Origin: Streptomyces antimycoticus
GTDB taxonomy: Bacteria; Actinomycetota; Actinomycetes; Streptomycetales; Streptomycetaceae
DNA length: 64,000 bases
Direction of reading: 5' to 3'
Assembly (NCBI RefSeq): GCF_005405925.1
Contig: NZ_BJHV01000001.1
Coordinates: forward strand, 7,254,001-7,318,000
The notes under the pieces were generated by a model. The model had not been told where the DNA came from, made no database searches, and was given only the letters and a program-made list of their open reading frames with translations. Made by a program: the position numbers and the translations under genes. Of the stretch, positions 7,834 through 15,843 are shown in pieces; the stretch's first letter is position 1; every line of letters begins with the position of its first letter.

Positions 7834-9285
7834 GTGACCACCGAACTGCGTCGTCTGCGCAACTACATCGACGGAGCGTTCCGGGACGCCGCGGACGGGC
7901 GGACCACGGAGGTGGTCAACCCGGCCACAGGCGAGCCCTACGCCACCGCGCCGCTGTCGGGCGCGGCGGACGTGGACGCGGCGATGGCCGCCGCCGAGGC
8001 CGCCTTCCCGGCCTGGCGCGACCTGGTGCCCGGCGAGCGGCAGAAGGCACTGCTCAAGATCGCCGACGCCTTCGAGGCGCGGGCGGAGGAGCTGATCGCC
8101 GCCGAGTCCGAGAACACCGGCAAGCCGATCGGTCTCACGCGGGACGAGGAAATCCCGCCCATGATCGACCAGATCCGCTTCTTCGCGGGCGCGGCCCGGA
8201 TGCTGGAGGGCCGCTCGGCCGGTGAGTACATGGAGGGGCTCACCTCGATCATCCGGCGGGAGCCGGTCGGGGTCTGCGCCCAGGTCGCACCGTGGAACTA
8301 CCCGATGATGATGGCCGTTTGGAAGTTCGCCCCGGCCCTCGCCGCGGGCAATACGGTCGTCATCAAGCCCTCGGACACCACGCCCGCCTCCACCGTGCTG
8401 ATCGCCGAGATCATCGGCGGAGTGCTGGCGGAACTGGGCCATCCGCAGGGCGTGTTCAACGTGATCTGTGGCGACCGCGAGACCGGCCGGCTGATGGTCG
8501 AGCACTCCGTGCCCGCCATGGCGTCCATCACCGGCTCGGTGCGGGCCGGCAAGCAGGTCGCCGAGAGCGCCTCGAAGGACGTCAAGCGGGTGCATCTGGA
8601 GCTCGGCGGCAAGGCCCCCGTGGTCGTCTTCGAGGACACCGACATCCCCAAGGCGGTCGAGGACATCTCGGTCGCGGGCTTCTTCAACGCGGGCCAGGAC
8701 TGTACGGCCGCCACCCGGGTGCTGGTTCACGAGTCGATCCACGACGAGTTCGTGAGCGCGCTCGCCAAGGCCGCCGCCGAGACCAAGACCGGCGCGCCCG
8801 ACGACGAGGACGTGCTGTACGGGCCGTTGAACAACGCCAACCAGCTGGCCCAGGTCTCCGGCTTCATCGACCGGCTCCCCGCCCACGCCAAGGTCGAGGC
8901 GGGCGGCCACCGGGTCGGCGACAAGGGCTTCTTCTACGCGCCCACGGTGGTCTCCGGGCTCAAGCAGGACGACGAGATCATCCAGAACGAGGTCTTCGGC
9001 CCGGTCATCACCGTGCAGACGTTCTCCGAAGAGGCGCAGGCGATCTCGTACGCCAACGGCGTGGAGTACGCGCTGGCCTCGTCGGTGTGGACCAAGGACC
9101 ACGCCCGCGCGATGCGGATGTCCAAGGCCCTGGACTTCGGCTGTGTCTGGATCAACACCCATATCCCGCTGGTCGCCGAGATGCCGCACGGCGGCTTCAA
9201 GAAGTCCGGCTACGGCAAGGACCTCTCCGCCTACGGTTTCGAGGACTACACCCGCATCAAGCACGTCATGACGTCGCTGGGCTGA
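7834..9285 (+). CDS. Gamma-aminobutyraldehyde dehydrogenase-like NAD(P)-dependent aldehyde dehydrogenase
   Basis: A 483-residue ALDH-superfamily enzyme. The general base lies in [10 protein letters not shown] (E256) and the catalytic cysteine in [11 protein letters not shown] (C290); the QDC context is typical of the PatD/betaine-aldehyde group. APWNYP and the EVFGP cofactor-site motifs are present. It should oxidise 4-aminobutanal (from putrescine) or its gamma-glutamyl form to the acid. It starts at GTG 7834 behind a strong AGGAGGGG. It is divergent from the Lrp regulator and aminotransferase with the operator region between them. It is a close paralogue of the enzyme at 14242, both ending in an MPHGG...GFGKD-type C-terminus and sharing the catalytic motifs. 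The stop codon lies in an 11-bp tandem repeat. Confidence 0.88.
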   Translation: MTTELRRLRNYIDGAFRDAADGRTTEVVNPATGEPYATAPLSGAADVDAAMAAAEAAFPAWRDLVPGERQKALLKIADAFEARAEELIAAESENTGKPIGLTRDEEIPPMIDQIRFFAGAARMLEGRSAGEYMEGLTSIIRREPVGVCAQVAPWNYPMMMAVWKFAPALAAGNTVVIKPSDTTPASTVLIAEIIGGVLAELGHPQGVFNVICGDRETGRLMVEHSVPAMASITGSVRAGKQVAESASKDVKRVHLELGGKAPVVVFEDTDIPKAVEDISVAGFFNAGQDCTAATRVLVHESIHDEFVSALAKAAAETKTGAPDDEDVLYGPLNNANQLAQVSGFIDRLPAHAKVEAGGHRVGDKGFFYAPTVVSGLKQDDEIIQNEVFGPVITVQTFSEEAQAISYANGVEYALASSVWTKDHARAMRMSKALDFGCVWINTHIPLVAEMPHGGFKKSGYGKDLSAYGFEDYTRIKHVMTSLG

Positions 9286-9311
9286 TCCCGGGCTGATCCC
9301 GGGCCGATCCC
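9279..9311. repeat. Three 11-bp tandem repeats containing the aldehyde dehydrogenase stop codon
   Basis: GGGCTGATCCC is repeated at 9279-9289 and 9290-9300, then once as GGGCCGATCCC at 9301-9311. The stop TGA (9283-9285) is in unit one and a second in-frame-like TGA in unit two. This is the same style of gene-end repeat as at 535-579 and 5621-5741. Confidence 0.75.
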
Positions 9312-9346
9312 GGGCCGCCCCCGGCCGATTCCCGCGCCGGGATTGT

Positions 9347-9384
9347 CACTTGGTCATGGCAGGATCCCCTGTCATGACCAAGTG
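9347..9384 (+). promoter_or_regulatory. 12-bp perfect hairpin enclosing the start codon of the lipoprotein gene
   Basis: CACTTGGTCATG (9347-9358) is the exact reverse complement of CATGACCAAGTG (9373-9384), with a 14-nt loop. The ATG at 9374-9376 lies in the right arm and the only purine-rich Shine-Dalgarno-like stretch (AGGA, 9361-9364) lies in the loop. On RNA the start codon would be paired, so translation could be conditional. A DNA-binding dyad is the alternative. Confidence 0.6.
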
Positions 9385-10660
9385 GGGGAAATCCGGACGT
9401 CTGTGGATCGCGGCGGCCGCCGCGATCCTGCCGGCCATCGCGGGCTGCGGCGAGGAGAAGGCGGGCGGGCCGGCCACGTCCGAGCTGGAGTTCCGGCACT
9501 ACGCCGGGGCGGTGCAGTACCCGGCGATCACCAAGGACAGCGGCGGTGAGCACGGCCTCGACGCGCTCGTGCCGTACGGCGACTGCGTCCTCGGCCTCGG
9601 CACGTACAGCAACGGCCACCGCGACGTGGGCGTCAACTGGACCGGCGACGCGGCCTGTACGAAGCTCTCGCTCGATCCGGCGCCGGAGACCGGGACCACC
9701 CCCGGCGAGGTGCCCGGGGACATGGCTCCGGGAAACGGCGCCGAGGGCTGGGGCGGCGGCGGGCTCGCGGGGAGGGCGGCGCTGCCCGGCGAGGACGGCT
9801 CGGTGTATGCGGCCGGTACGTCCCTCTCGCGCCTCGACCGCTCGGGGCGCGTCCACCGGCTGGCCGACCTCGAGGTCCCGCCCGTGGAGCCGGATCCGAA
9901 TGCCGAACCGGGCGCCCGGGACCCGGGCGGCGCGGCCGTCATGGTGCGCAGCGGGCGCCGGCTGGTCCTCGGCGGTTCGGTGAGCGAGAAGCGGCGGTTC
10001 GTACCGACGGTATGGACCTCCGCGGACCAGGGGAGGACCGTCCGGCGCCAGCGGCTTCCGGAACTGCCCGGCGCTCAGGGCGCCTCCCTCACCAGGACGG
10101 GCGTGCTGGCCATGGCCGCCGAGGGCCGCCGGATCGTGGCCATCGGCGGCAACGCCCAGGGCCAGGGCCGGCCACGGCTGCCGGTCTGGGCGTCCACGGA
10201 CGGCGGACGCACCTGGCGAACCGCGCTCACCCCCCGGCTGCACGGCTACGCCCCGGTCAGCGGCGTGCTGTGGCACGACGGCCGGTGGATCGCCTACGGT
10301 GCCCGGTCCTACGGAGGCCGCGAGGACTACGGCAAGCCCGACCTGCCGTCCGTGCTGACCAGCGCGGACGGCCTGCACTGGAGGGTCGAGGACACCTCGG
10401 CGCTGGGCGAGGGGCGGATCCGGGGCGCGAGCGTCGACGGCTCGGGCGCGCTGGTGCTCCTCGGCCTCCGCAGCGGGGACCACATCTTCTGCGGCATGGT
10501 GTGGACCGGCTTCGGCGTGGACGCCGAGCGGGCCGAGCTCGGCTGCGGCGATGCGCTGCCCTCGGCCATCACCACCCGCGCCGACGGGAAGGTCGTCATC
10601 GCGGGCAGCAATGACCTGTGGGTGGGCGGCGCCTCAGCCCGCCGCGCGGTCAGTCGCTGA
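9374..10660 (+). CDS. Secreted lipoprotein, beta-propeller-like, unknown function
   Basis: 428 residues. The N-terminus is a lipoprotein signal (MTKWGKSGRLWIAAAAAILP, then AIAGC lipobox with C24), so the protein should be anchored on the outside of the cell membrane. The mature part contains repeated segments such as VWASTDGGRTWRT and VLTSADGLHWRVE. These resemble the Asp-box/BNR motif (S-x-D-x-G-x-T-W) of sialidase-like beta-propellers. No catalytic signature is visible. ATG 9374 is chosen because it gives a clean signal peptide; the frame stays open to a TTG at 9350. The start lies in the right arm of a hairpin. Its stop directly abuts the stop of the convergent phosphodiesterase gene. I do not recognise a specific function. 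Confidence 0.75.
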   Translation: MTKWGKSGRLWIAAAAAILPAIAGCGEEKAGGPATSELEFRHYAGAVQYPAITKDSGGEHGLDALVPYGDCVLGLGTYSNGHRDVGVNWTGDAACTKLSLDPAPETGTTPGEVPGDMAPGNGAEGWGGGGLAGRAALPGEDGSVYAAGTSLSRLDRSGRVHRLADLEVPPVEPDPNAEPGARDPGGAAVMVRSGRRLVLGGSVSEKRRFVPTVWTSADQGRTVRRQRLPELPGAQGASLTRTGVLAMAAEGRRIVAIGGNAQGQGRPRLPVWASTDGGRTWRTALTPRLHGYAPVSGVLWHDGRWIAYGARSYGGREDYGKPDLPSVLTSADGLHWRVEDTSALGEGRIRGASVDGSGALVLLGLRSGDHIFCGMVWTGFGVDAERAELGCGDALPSAITTRADGKVVIAGSNDLWVGGASARRAVSR

Positions 10661-11350
10661 TCAGCCGCTGAGCAGAAGGGCCGCCAGGGCGCCGACCCGG
10701 TTGGTGGTGATCCCGTCGACGCCCGCCCTCAGCAGCCGGGACATCGATCGCCGGGTGTCGGCGGTCCAGGCGGAGACCAGCAGCCCGTCGGCGTGATGGC
10801 GGGCGACCAGCTCCCGGGAGACCAGCCCGAAGCGGTAGTTGAGCCACCGGGGGCGCAGCGCGGCCAGCAGCGCCGGGGCCGGCGGGGCGAGCGTGGTCCA
10901 GGTCAGCGCTATTTCGGCGGTCGGCTCCGCGCGGCGCACGGCGTGCAGGGCCGCGAGGGCACCGCAGTAATACACCCGGTCGCCCGCTCCGCTCTCCCGC
11001 ACCTGGGCGACGGCGGCGGGCGCTGCCGACGCGTCCGGCAGGTCGATCAGCAGCCGGGTGGAGCCGGCGCACGCGAGGGCCTCGCGCAGGGTCGGGACGC
11101 CCCCGCCGGTCAGCTGCCGCACCTCGTCGGCGGTCAGCCCGGACAGCGGCCGGTCCTGGCCCCACAGCCGCTTCAGCGTGGCGTCGTGGAGCAGCACCGG
11201 CACGCCGTCCCGGGTCAGCCGGACGTCGATCTCGACCGCGCCCGCCCCCGCGCCCACCGCGGACCGGATGGAGGACAAAGTGTTCTCACGGCACACATAC
11301 GGGTCGCCGCGGTGGCCGACCGGGACGCATCGCGTCCCCGCCGCCCTCAT
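10661..11350 (-). CDS. Glycerophosphodiester phosphodiesterase
   Basis: 229 residues with the GDPD signature: GHRGDPYVCRENTL (catalytic HRG and ENT), EIDVRLTRDGVPVLLHD (metal-binding E and D, second catalytic His), and a C-terminal VSAWTADT strand with ITTNR. It should hydrolyse glycerophosphodiesters from phospholipid turnover to glycerol-3-phosphate and an alcohol. No signal peptide is seen, so it is probably cytoplasmic. Its ATG overlaps the stop of the deaminase gene by four bases (TCAT at 11347-11350 on the plus strand), so the two are translationally coupled. Its stop is back to back with that of the plus-strand lipoprotein gene. Confidence 0.88.
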   Translation of the reverse strand: MRAAGTRCVPVGHRGDPYVCRENTLSSIRSAVGAGAGAVEIDVRLTRDGVPVLLHDATLKRLWGQDRPLSGLTADEVRQLTGGGVPTLREALACAGSTRLLIDLPDASAAPAAVAQVRESGAGDRVYYCGALAALHAVRRAEPTAEIALTWTTLAPPAPALLAALRPRWLNYRFGLVSRELVARHHADGLLVSAWTADTRRSMSRLLRAGVDGITTNRVGALAALLLSG

Positions 11351-12369
11351 CGGCCCGCGACCGCCGTGTAGGCGTCGATCTCCGCGGCGAGCCGCGCCTT
11401 GCCCTCGGCGTCCAGGAAGGACGCCTCGACGGCGTTCTTCGCGAGCGCCGCGACGCCCGCCGCGTCCAGGTCCAGCAGCCGGGCCGCGACCTGGTACTCG
11501 GTGTTGAGGTCGGTGCCGAACATCGGCGGGTCGTCGCTGTTGATCGTGACGATCACCCCGGCGTCGACCATCTGCTTCAGGGGGTGCTCATCGAGCGTGG
11601 CGACGGCGCGCGTGGCGAGGTTGGAGGTCGGGCAGACCTCCAACGGAATGCGGTGCTCCGCGAGATGGGCGAGCAGCTTCGGGTCCTGGACGGCGCTGGT
11701 GCCATGGCCGATGCGCTCGGCCCGCAGCTCGATGAGGGCGTCCCAGATCGTCTGCGGTCCGGTGGTCTCGCCCGCATGCGGCACGCTGCGCAGCCCGGCG
11801 GCGATGGCGCGGTCGAAGTACGGCTTGAACTGGGGGCGCGGCACCCCTATCTCCGGGCCGCCGAGGCCGAAGCCGACCAGCCCCTCGGGGCGCAGCTCAC
11901 AGGCGATCCGGGCGGTCTCCTCGGCGGCCTCGAGACCGGCCTCGCCGGGAATGTCGAAGCACCAGCGCAGCACCGTGCCGAACTCCGACTCGGCCGCCTT
12001 ACGGGCGTCCTCGATCGCCTCCACGAAGGCGGTGTCCGGGATGCCGCGCCGGGTCGAGCTGTAGGGGGTGACGGTCAGCTCGGCGTAGCGGATGTTCTGC
12101 CGGGCCATGTCGCGGGCGATCTCGTAGGTCAGCAGCCGGACGTCCTCGGCGTCGCGGATCAGGTCCACCACGGAGAGATAGATCTCGATGAAGTGCGCGA
12201 AGTCCCGGAAGACGAAGTACTCGGCGAGGGCCTCGGGGTCGGTGGGCACCTTGGAGTCGGGGTGCCGGGCGGCCAGCTCGGCCACGATGCGCGGGGACGC
12301 GGACCCCACGTGGTGCACATGGAGCTCGGCCTTGGGCAGCCCGGCGATGAAGGTGGTCAGATCGGTCAA
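11347..12369 (-). CDS. Adenosine deaminase family protein, probable 6-aminodeoxyfutalosine deaminase
   Basis: 340 residues of the amidohydrolase adenosine-deaminase family. Metal-binding HxH is in KAELHVHHVGSASP; other sites are GFGLGGPE, SVPHAGE (metal His), HGTSAV, CPTSNL and the metal Asp in NSDDPPMF. The AELHVHHVG variant marks a branch distinct from classical adenosine deaminase. From memory, the S. avermitilis member of this branch (Sav2595) deaminates 6-aminodeoxyfutalosine in the futalosine route to menaquinone. That function is the preferred call; plain adenosine deamination is the alternative. The start is TTG 12369, supported by a GGAGG five bases upstream and no nearer ATG. It overlaps the phosphodiesterase gene by 4 nt. 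Confidence 0.82.
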   Translation of the reverse strand: MTDLTTFIAGLPKAELHVHHVGSASPRIVAELAARHPDSKVPTDPEALAEYFVFRDFAHFIEIYLSVVDLIRDAEDVRLLTYEIARDMARQNIRYAELTVTPYSSTRRGIPDTAFVEAIEDARKAAESEFGTVLRWCFDIPGEAGLEAAEETARIACELRPEGLVGFGLGGPEIGVPRPQFKPYFDRAIAAGLRSVPHAGETTGPQTIWDALIELRAERIGHGTSAVQDPKLLAHLAEHRIPLEVCPTSNLATRAVATLDEHPLKQMVDAGVIVTINSDDPPMFGTDLNTEYQVAARLLDLDAAGVAALAKNAVEASFLDAEGKARLAAEIDAYTAVAGR

Positions 12370-12481
12370 CGAAACCTCCGGGAGACGCCCGCCGACGGCG
12401 GGTTCCGGTCATCGTATGGTGTGCCTCCGACGGGCTCGCCGCAGGCCGTAGCATGGGCGGACGTCTTTGTGGGGGAGCTTC

Positions 12482-13411
12482 ATGGCCGACCAGCACGACC
12501 CGTCCGAGCCGCAGGCGCAGGATGAGCCACGGCGGTCCGGGCAGCCGAGGCAGCCCGAACCGCTCGAGCGCGATCCCTGGGCTCCACCGGCGCAGCGGGT
12601 CGCCATGGACAAGAGCCCCATGGACAAGAGCCCGATGGACAAGGCGGCGGACGAACAAGGGATACCGGCTCCCCGCCCCCCGGTGGCCGAGCAGCCGACC
12701 CTCACCTCCTATCCCGCCATGCCGGGCCCGACGCCCCCGCCCCCTCCGCCGCCCCCGCCGGGCCCCGTGGCCGCGCCGGGCGCGGTGCCCCCGCCGCCAC
12801 CCGCGCCGACCGGCCCGGGCACGCCCAGCGCCTATCCGGCCGCCGGGCCGTACGGTCCAGCGGGCTACGGGCCGACGGGATACGGCCAGCCCGGATACGG
12901 CCAGCAGGCGCCCCCCAAGCAGTCCCCGTACGGCGGGGTGCCGGGCTATCCCGGCTACGGTTACCCGGGCACCGCCCACCCCGGCACGGGATACTCCGGC
13001 TCCGGATATCCGGGCACCGCCTATCCCGGCGCCGCCTACCCCGGAGGGATGTACGGCCAGGGCTGGCCGGGCGGGACGTATGTGCCGAACAACGGCCATG
13101 GCACGGCCGCGCTGGTGCTCGGCATCATCGGCCTGGTCCTCTCCCCGAGCATCGCGCTCGGCATCGTCCTCGGTGTGCTCGCGATCGTCTTCGGGGCGCT
13201 CGGCCGCGCCAGGGCGGCAAGTGGCGAGGCGACCAACGGCGGTTCGGCGCTCGCCGGGGTGATCCTCGGGGTGGTCGCCGTGGTGGCGAGCGTCGTCATG
13301 ATCTTCGTCTACATCGCCACCGCGGACGACGGCTCGGACAGCGGCGACGACCCGGGCTATGCCGATGTCTCGAGCGCGGCGGTGCTCCCGCTCGCCGATA
13401 TCGGCCGCTGA
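12482..13411 (+). CDS. Proline-rich DUF4190-type membrane protein
   Basis: 309 residues. Residues about 1-190 are a long disordered cytoplasmic arm. It contains a triplicated MDKSP motif, a run of ten prolines, and many PGY/YG repeats of the kind seen in aromatic-glycine sticky domains. The last third has two hydrophobic helices (TAALVLGIIGLVLSPSIALG with its continuation, and AGVILGVVAVVASVVMIFVY) separated by a GRARAASGEATNGGSALAG loop typical of DUF4190. ATG 12482 follows GGGGAG by five bases. It is divergent from the deaminase gene and followed by a shorter paralogue. The role is unknown; such proteins are common and multicopy in actinomycetes. Confidence 0.8.
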   Translation: MADQHDPSEPQAQDEPRRSGQPRQPEPLERDPWAPPAQRVAMDKSPMDKSPMDKAADEQGIPAPRPPVAEQPTLTSYPAMPGPTPPPPPPPPPGPVAAPGAVPPPPPAPTGPGTPSAYPAAGPYGPAGYGPTGYGQPGYGQQAPPKQSPYGGVPGYPGYGYPGTAHPGTGYSGSGYPGTAYPGAAYPGGMYGQGWPGGTYVPNNGHGTAALVLGIIGLVLSPSIALGIVLGVLAIVFGALGRARAASGEATNGGSALAGVILGVVAVVASVVMIFVYIATADDGSDSGDDPGYADVSSAAVLPLADIGR

Positions 13412-13563
13412 CGCGCCTCCGGCTACGCGACCGGCCTCCCTGGACTCTCCCACCCTCATCGACAGGCGCCGTCGACAGCGGCGCCGACCTGGGCAATCGA
13501 GCCGTCCCGGGATGAGGCATGCCCATAACATTGCCGGACGTTCACCAGGAGGGGAGACCACCG

Positions 13564-13986
13564 ATGTCCAGCTCCATGCCGGGCCCGCCGCAGGATCCGT
13601 ACGACCCCCAGGCCAATCCCTACGCCACGCCCGCGCCGCCGGCCCAGCCACCGCAGTACCCCGGCACCGGCTATCCCGCCGCGCCGCCCGTCTACCCGGG
13701 GGCGGCCGGGATGCCGATGCAGCCGAACAACGGCATGGGGACGGCCGCGCTGGTCTGCGGCATCGTCGGCCTGGTCTGCGGGATCACCTACTTCCTGTGG
13801 ATCTTCGCGGTCATCCTCGGCATCCTGGCGATCACCTTCGGCGCCATAGGCAAGGGGAAGGTCGGCCGGGGTCAGGCGAACAACGGAGGCTCGGCCACCG
13901 CCGGTCTGGTCTGCGGAATCATCGGCATGGTGCTCCCGGTGATCTACATCCTGGCGGTGGACGCCGCCCTCGACTCCATCTTCTAG
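13564..13986 (+). CDS. Small DUF4190-type membrane protein
   Basis: 140 residues. A proline/tyrosine-rich arm of about 55 residues (PGPPQDPYDPQANPYATPAP) is followed by two membrane helices (TAALVCGIVGLVCGITYFLW and GLVCGIIGMVLPVIYILAV) with the same GQANNGGSATAG loop as the upstream paralogue. It starts at ATG 13564 behind AGGAGGGG. It looks like a tandem duplicate of the gene at 12482 with a shortened arm. The function is unknown. Confidence 0.8.
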   Translation: MSSSMPGPPQDPYDPQANPYATPAPPAQPPQYPGTGYPAAPPVYPGAAGMPMQPNNGMGTAALVCGIVGLVCGITYFLWIFAVILGILAITFGAIGKGKVGRGQANNGGSATAGLVCGIIGMVLPVIYILAVDAALDSIF

Positions 13987-14018
13987 ACCGGCGGTCCGGA
14001 CCGGCATCCGGTCAGCCT

Positions 14019-14040
14019 CCGGGCCGGGCATCCGGCCCGG
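14019..14040 (+). terminator. Hairpin after the DUF4190 pair
   Basis: CCGGGCCGG (14019-14027), loop GCAT, CCGGCCCGG (14032-14040): nine perfect pairs, 32 nt after the stop of the small membrane protein. There is no U-tract. A terminator role is inferred from position. Confidence 0.5.
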
Positions 14041-14132
14041 CTGTCCAATCCGTCGGTCCAGACCGGGATCCGGCGCGGAAACGGTGACGCCGGAGCCGCT
14101 CTGATCACTGAATCCGTCGCGAAATTAAAAAG

Positions 14133-14153
14133 CAACAACGGAATCCCTTGTTG
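14133..14153. promoter_or_regulatory. Candidate regulator-binding dyad upstream of the second aldehyde dehydrogenase
   Basis: CAACAA (14133-14138) and TTGTTG (14148-14153) form a dyad around 14143. Within it AACAACGGAATC (14134-14145) is the exact reverse complement of GATTCCGTTGTT at 7736-7747 beside the Lrp-type operator. A further related AATCCGTCGCG lies at 14111-14121. It is 89-109 bp upstream of the start at 14242, in an unusually A/T-rich stretch. Confidence 0.55.
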
Positions 14154-14241
14154 AAGCGAAGGCTCTCTGTCAGGATCGGCCTTCAATTCCGGTTGGAGCT
14201 ACGCCGCGCCTCGTTGGGGCGGACCGGCGGAGGAGAGCGCG

Positions 14242-15762
14242 ATGGATCAGCGGTTCGACGTGACGGAGCGGTTCGCCGACGGTGCCCAGTACATCGCGGG
14301 CCGTCTGCGCCAGGGCGGCTCCGAGGGCACACATCAGGTCGTCGACCCGGCCACCGGCGAGCAGGTGTTCGGCTACCGGCTCGCCGGTGCGGCCGATGTC
14401 GACGCGGCCGTGGCCGCGGCCGAGGCCGCCTTCCCCGAATGGGCGGGCGCCACCCCCGGCGAGCGGTCCGACGCGATGCACCGCTTCGCCGCGGTGCTCA
14501 CCGAGCGGGCGGACGACCTCGCCTACGCCGAGTCGCTGCAGTGCGGCAAGCCCATCAAGCTCAGCACCGAGTTCGATGTGCCCGGCTCCATCGACAACGT
14601 CTCCTTCTTCGCGGGCGCCGCCCGCCAGTTGGAGGGCAAGGCCGCCGCCGAGTACAGCGGTGACCACACCTCGTACATCCGCCGCGAGCCCATTGGGGTC
14701 ATCGGCTCCATCGCCCCCTGGAACTACCCCCTCCAGATGGCGGCCTGGAAGGTCCTCCCGGCCATCGCCGCGGGTAACACCATCGTGCTGAAGCCCGCCG
14801 AACTGACGCCTCTTACCTCGCTGATGTTCGCGCAGGCGGCAACGGAGGCGGGCCTTCCGGACGGCGTCATCAACGTGGTGAGCGGCACCGGCCCGGAGGC
14901 GGGCGAATGGCTGGTCTCCCACCCCGCGGTGGCGATGACCTCCTTCACCGGATCGACGGCGGTCGGTAAGCGCGTCGCCGAACTCGCCACCGTCACCGTC
15001 AAGCGGATCCATCTCGAACTCGGCGGCAAGGCGCCCTTCGTCGTCTTCGACGACGCGGACCTGGAGGCCGCGGCGCACGGCGCCGTCGCCGGCGCGCTGA
15101 TCAACAGCGGACAGGACTGCACCGCGGCCACCCGCGCGTATGTCCAGCGCCCGCTGTACGACGCGTTCGTCGCCGCCGTCGCCGATCTCATGGCGTCCGT
15201 ACGGCTCGGCGACCCCTTCGATCCGCACACCGACCTCGGCCCGCTGGTCTCCCACGCCCAGCGCGACCGCGTGGCGGGCTTCGTGGACCGGGCCCGCGGC
15301 TACGCCACCGTCGTCACCGGCGGCGAGATCCCGGGCGGCGACCTCGCCAAGGGCGCCTACTACCGGCCTACGCTCATCACCGGCGCGCCCCAGGACAGCG
15401 AGATCGTCCAGTCCGAGATCTTCGGCCCGGTCCTGGCGGTCGTCCCCTTCGACAGCGACGACGAGGGCATCGCGCTCGCCAACGACACCCCTTACGGTCT
15501 CGCCGCCTCCGCCTGGAGCCGCGATGTCTACCGGACGGGCCGCGCCTCCCGCGAGCTCCGGGCGGGGTGCGTGTGGATCAACGACCACATCCCGATCATC
15601 AGCGAGATGCCGCACGGCGGTGTGCGGGCGTCCGGCTTCGGCAAGGACATGTCGGCGTACTCCTTCGAGGAGTACACGCAGGTCAAGCACGTGATGTTCG
15701 ACAACACCGCAGTGGTCCGCAAGGACTGGCACCGCACGGTCTTCGGAGATCGACAGACCTGA
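14242..15762 (+). CDS. NAD(P)-dependent aldehyde dehydrogenase of the polyamine cluster
   Basis: 506 residues with the ALDH catalytic glutamate in [10 protein letters not shown] (E259) and cysteine in [10 protein letters not shown] (C293), plus [10 protein letters not shown] and SEIFGPV. It is closely similar to the enzyme at 7834 and so likely acts on gamma-aminobutyraldehyde, its gamma-glutamyl derivative or 3-aminopropanal. It carries a 20-residue C-terminal tail after KHVMFDN that the paralogue lacks. The ATG has a GGAGGAGAG Shine-Dalgarno. The polyamine-importer genes follow 81 bp later on the same strand and the FAD oxidoreductase ends the run, so uptake, oxidation and aldehyde disposal are co-located. 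From memory it corresponds to SCO5666. Confidence 0.86.
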   Translation: MDQRFDVTERFADGAQYIAGRLRQGGSEGTHQVVDPATGEQVFGYRLAGAADVDAAVAAAEAAFPEWAGATPGERSDAMHRFAAVLTERADDLAYAESLQCGKPIKLSTEFDVPGSIDNVSFFAGAARQLEGKAAAEYSGDHTSYIRREPIGVIGSIAPWNYPLQMAAWKVLPAIAAGNTIVLKPAELTPLTSLMFAQAATEAGLPDGVINVVSGTGPEAGEWLVSHPAVAMTSFTGSTAVGKRVAELATVTVKRIHLELGGKAPFVVFDDADLEAAAHGAVAGALINSGQDCTAATRAYVQRPLYDAFVAAVADLMASVRLGDPFDPHTDLGPLVSHAQRDRVAGFVDRARGYATVVTGGEIPGGDLAKGAYYRPTLITGAPQDSEIVQSEIFGPVLAVVPFDSDDEGIALANDTPYGLAASAWSRDVYRTGRASRELRAGCVWINDHIPIISEMPHGGVRASGFGKDMSAYSFEEYTQVKHVMFDNTAVVRKDWHRTVFGDRQT

Positions 15763-15843
15763 CCGACAGACCTGAATGTGCGGCCACCTCCGCGTGGCCT
15801 CGGCCGGGCCGCCACCGGCCGACACCCTCGAAAGGCACAGCTT

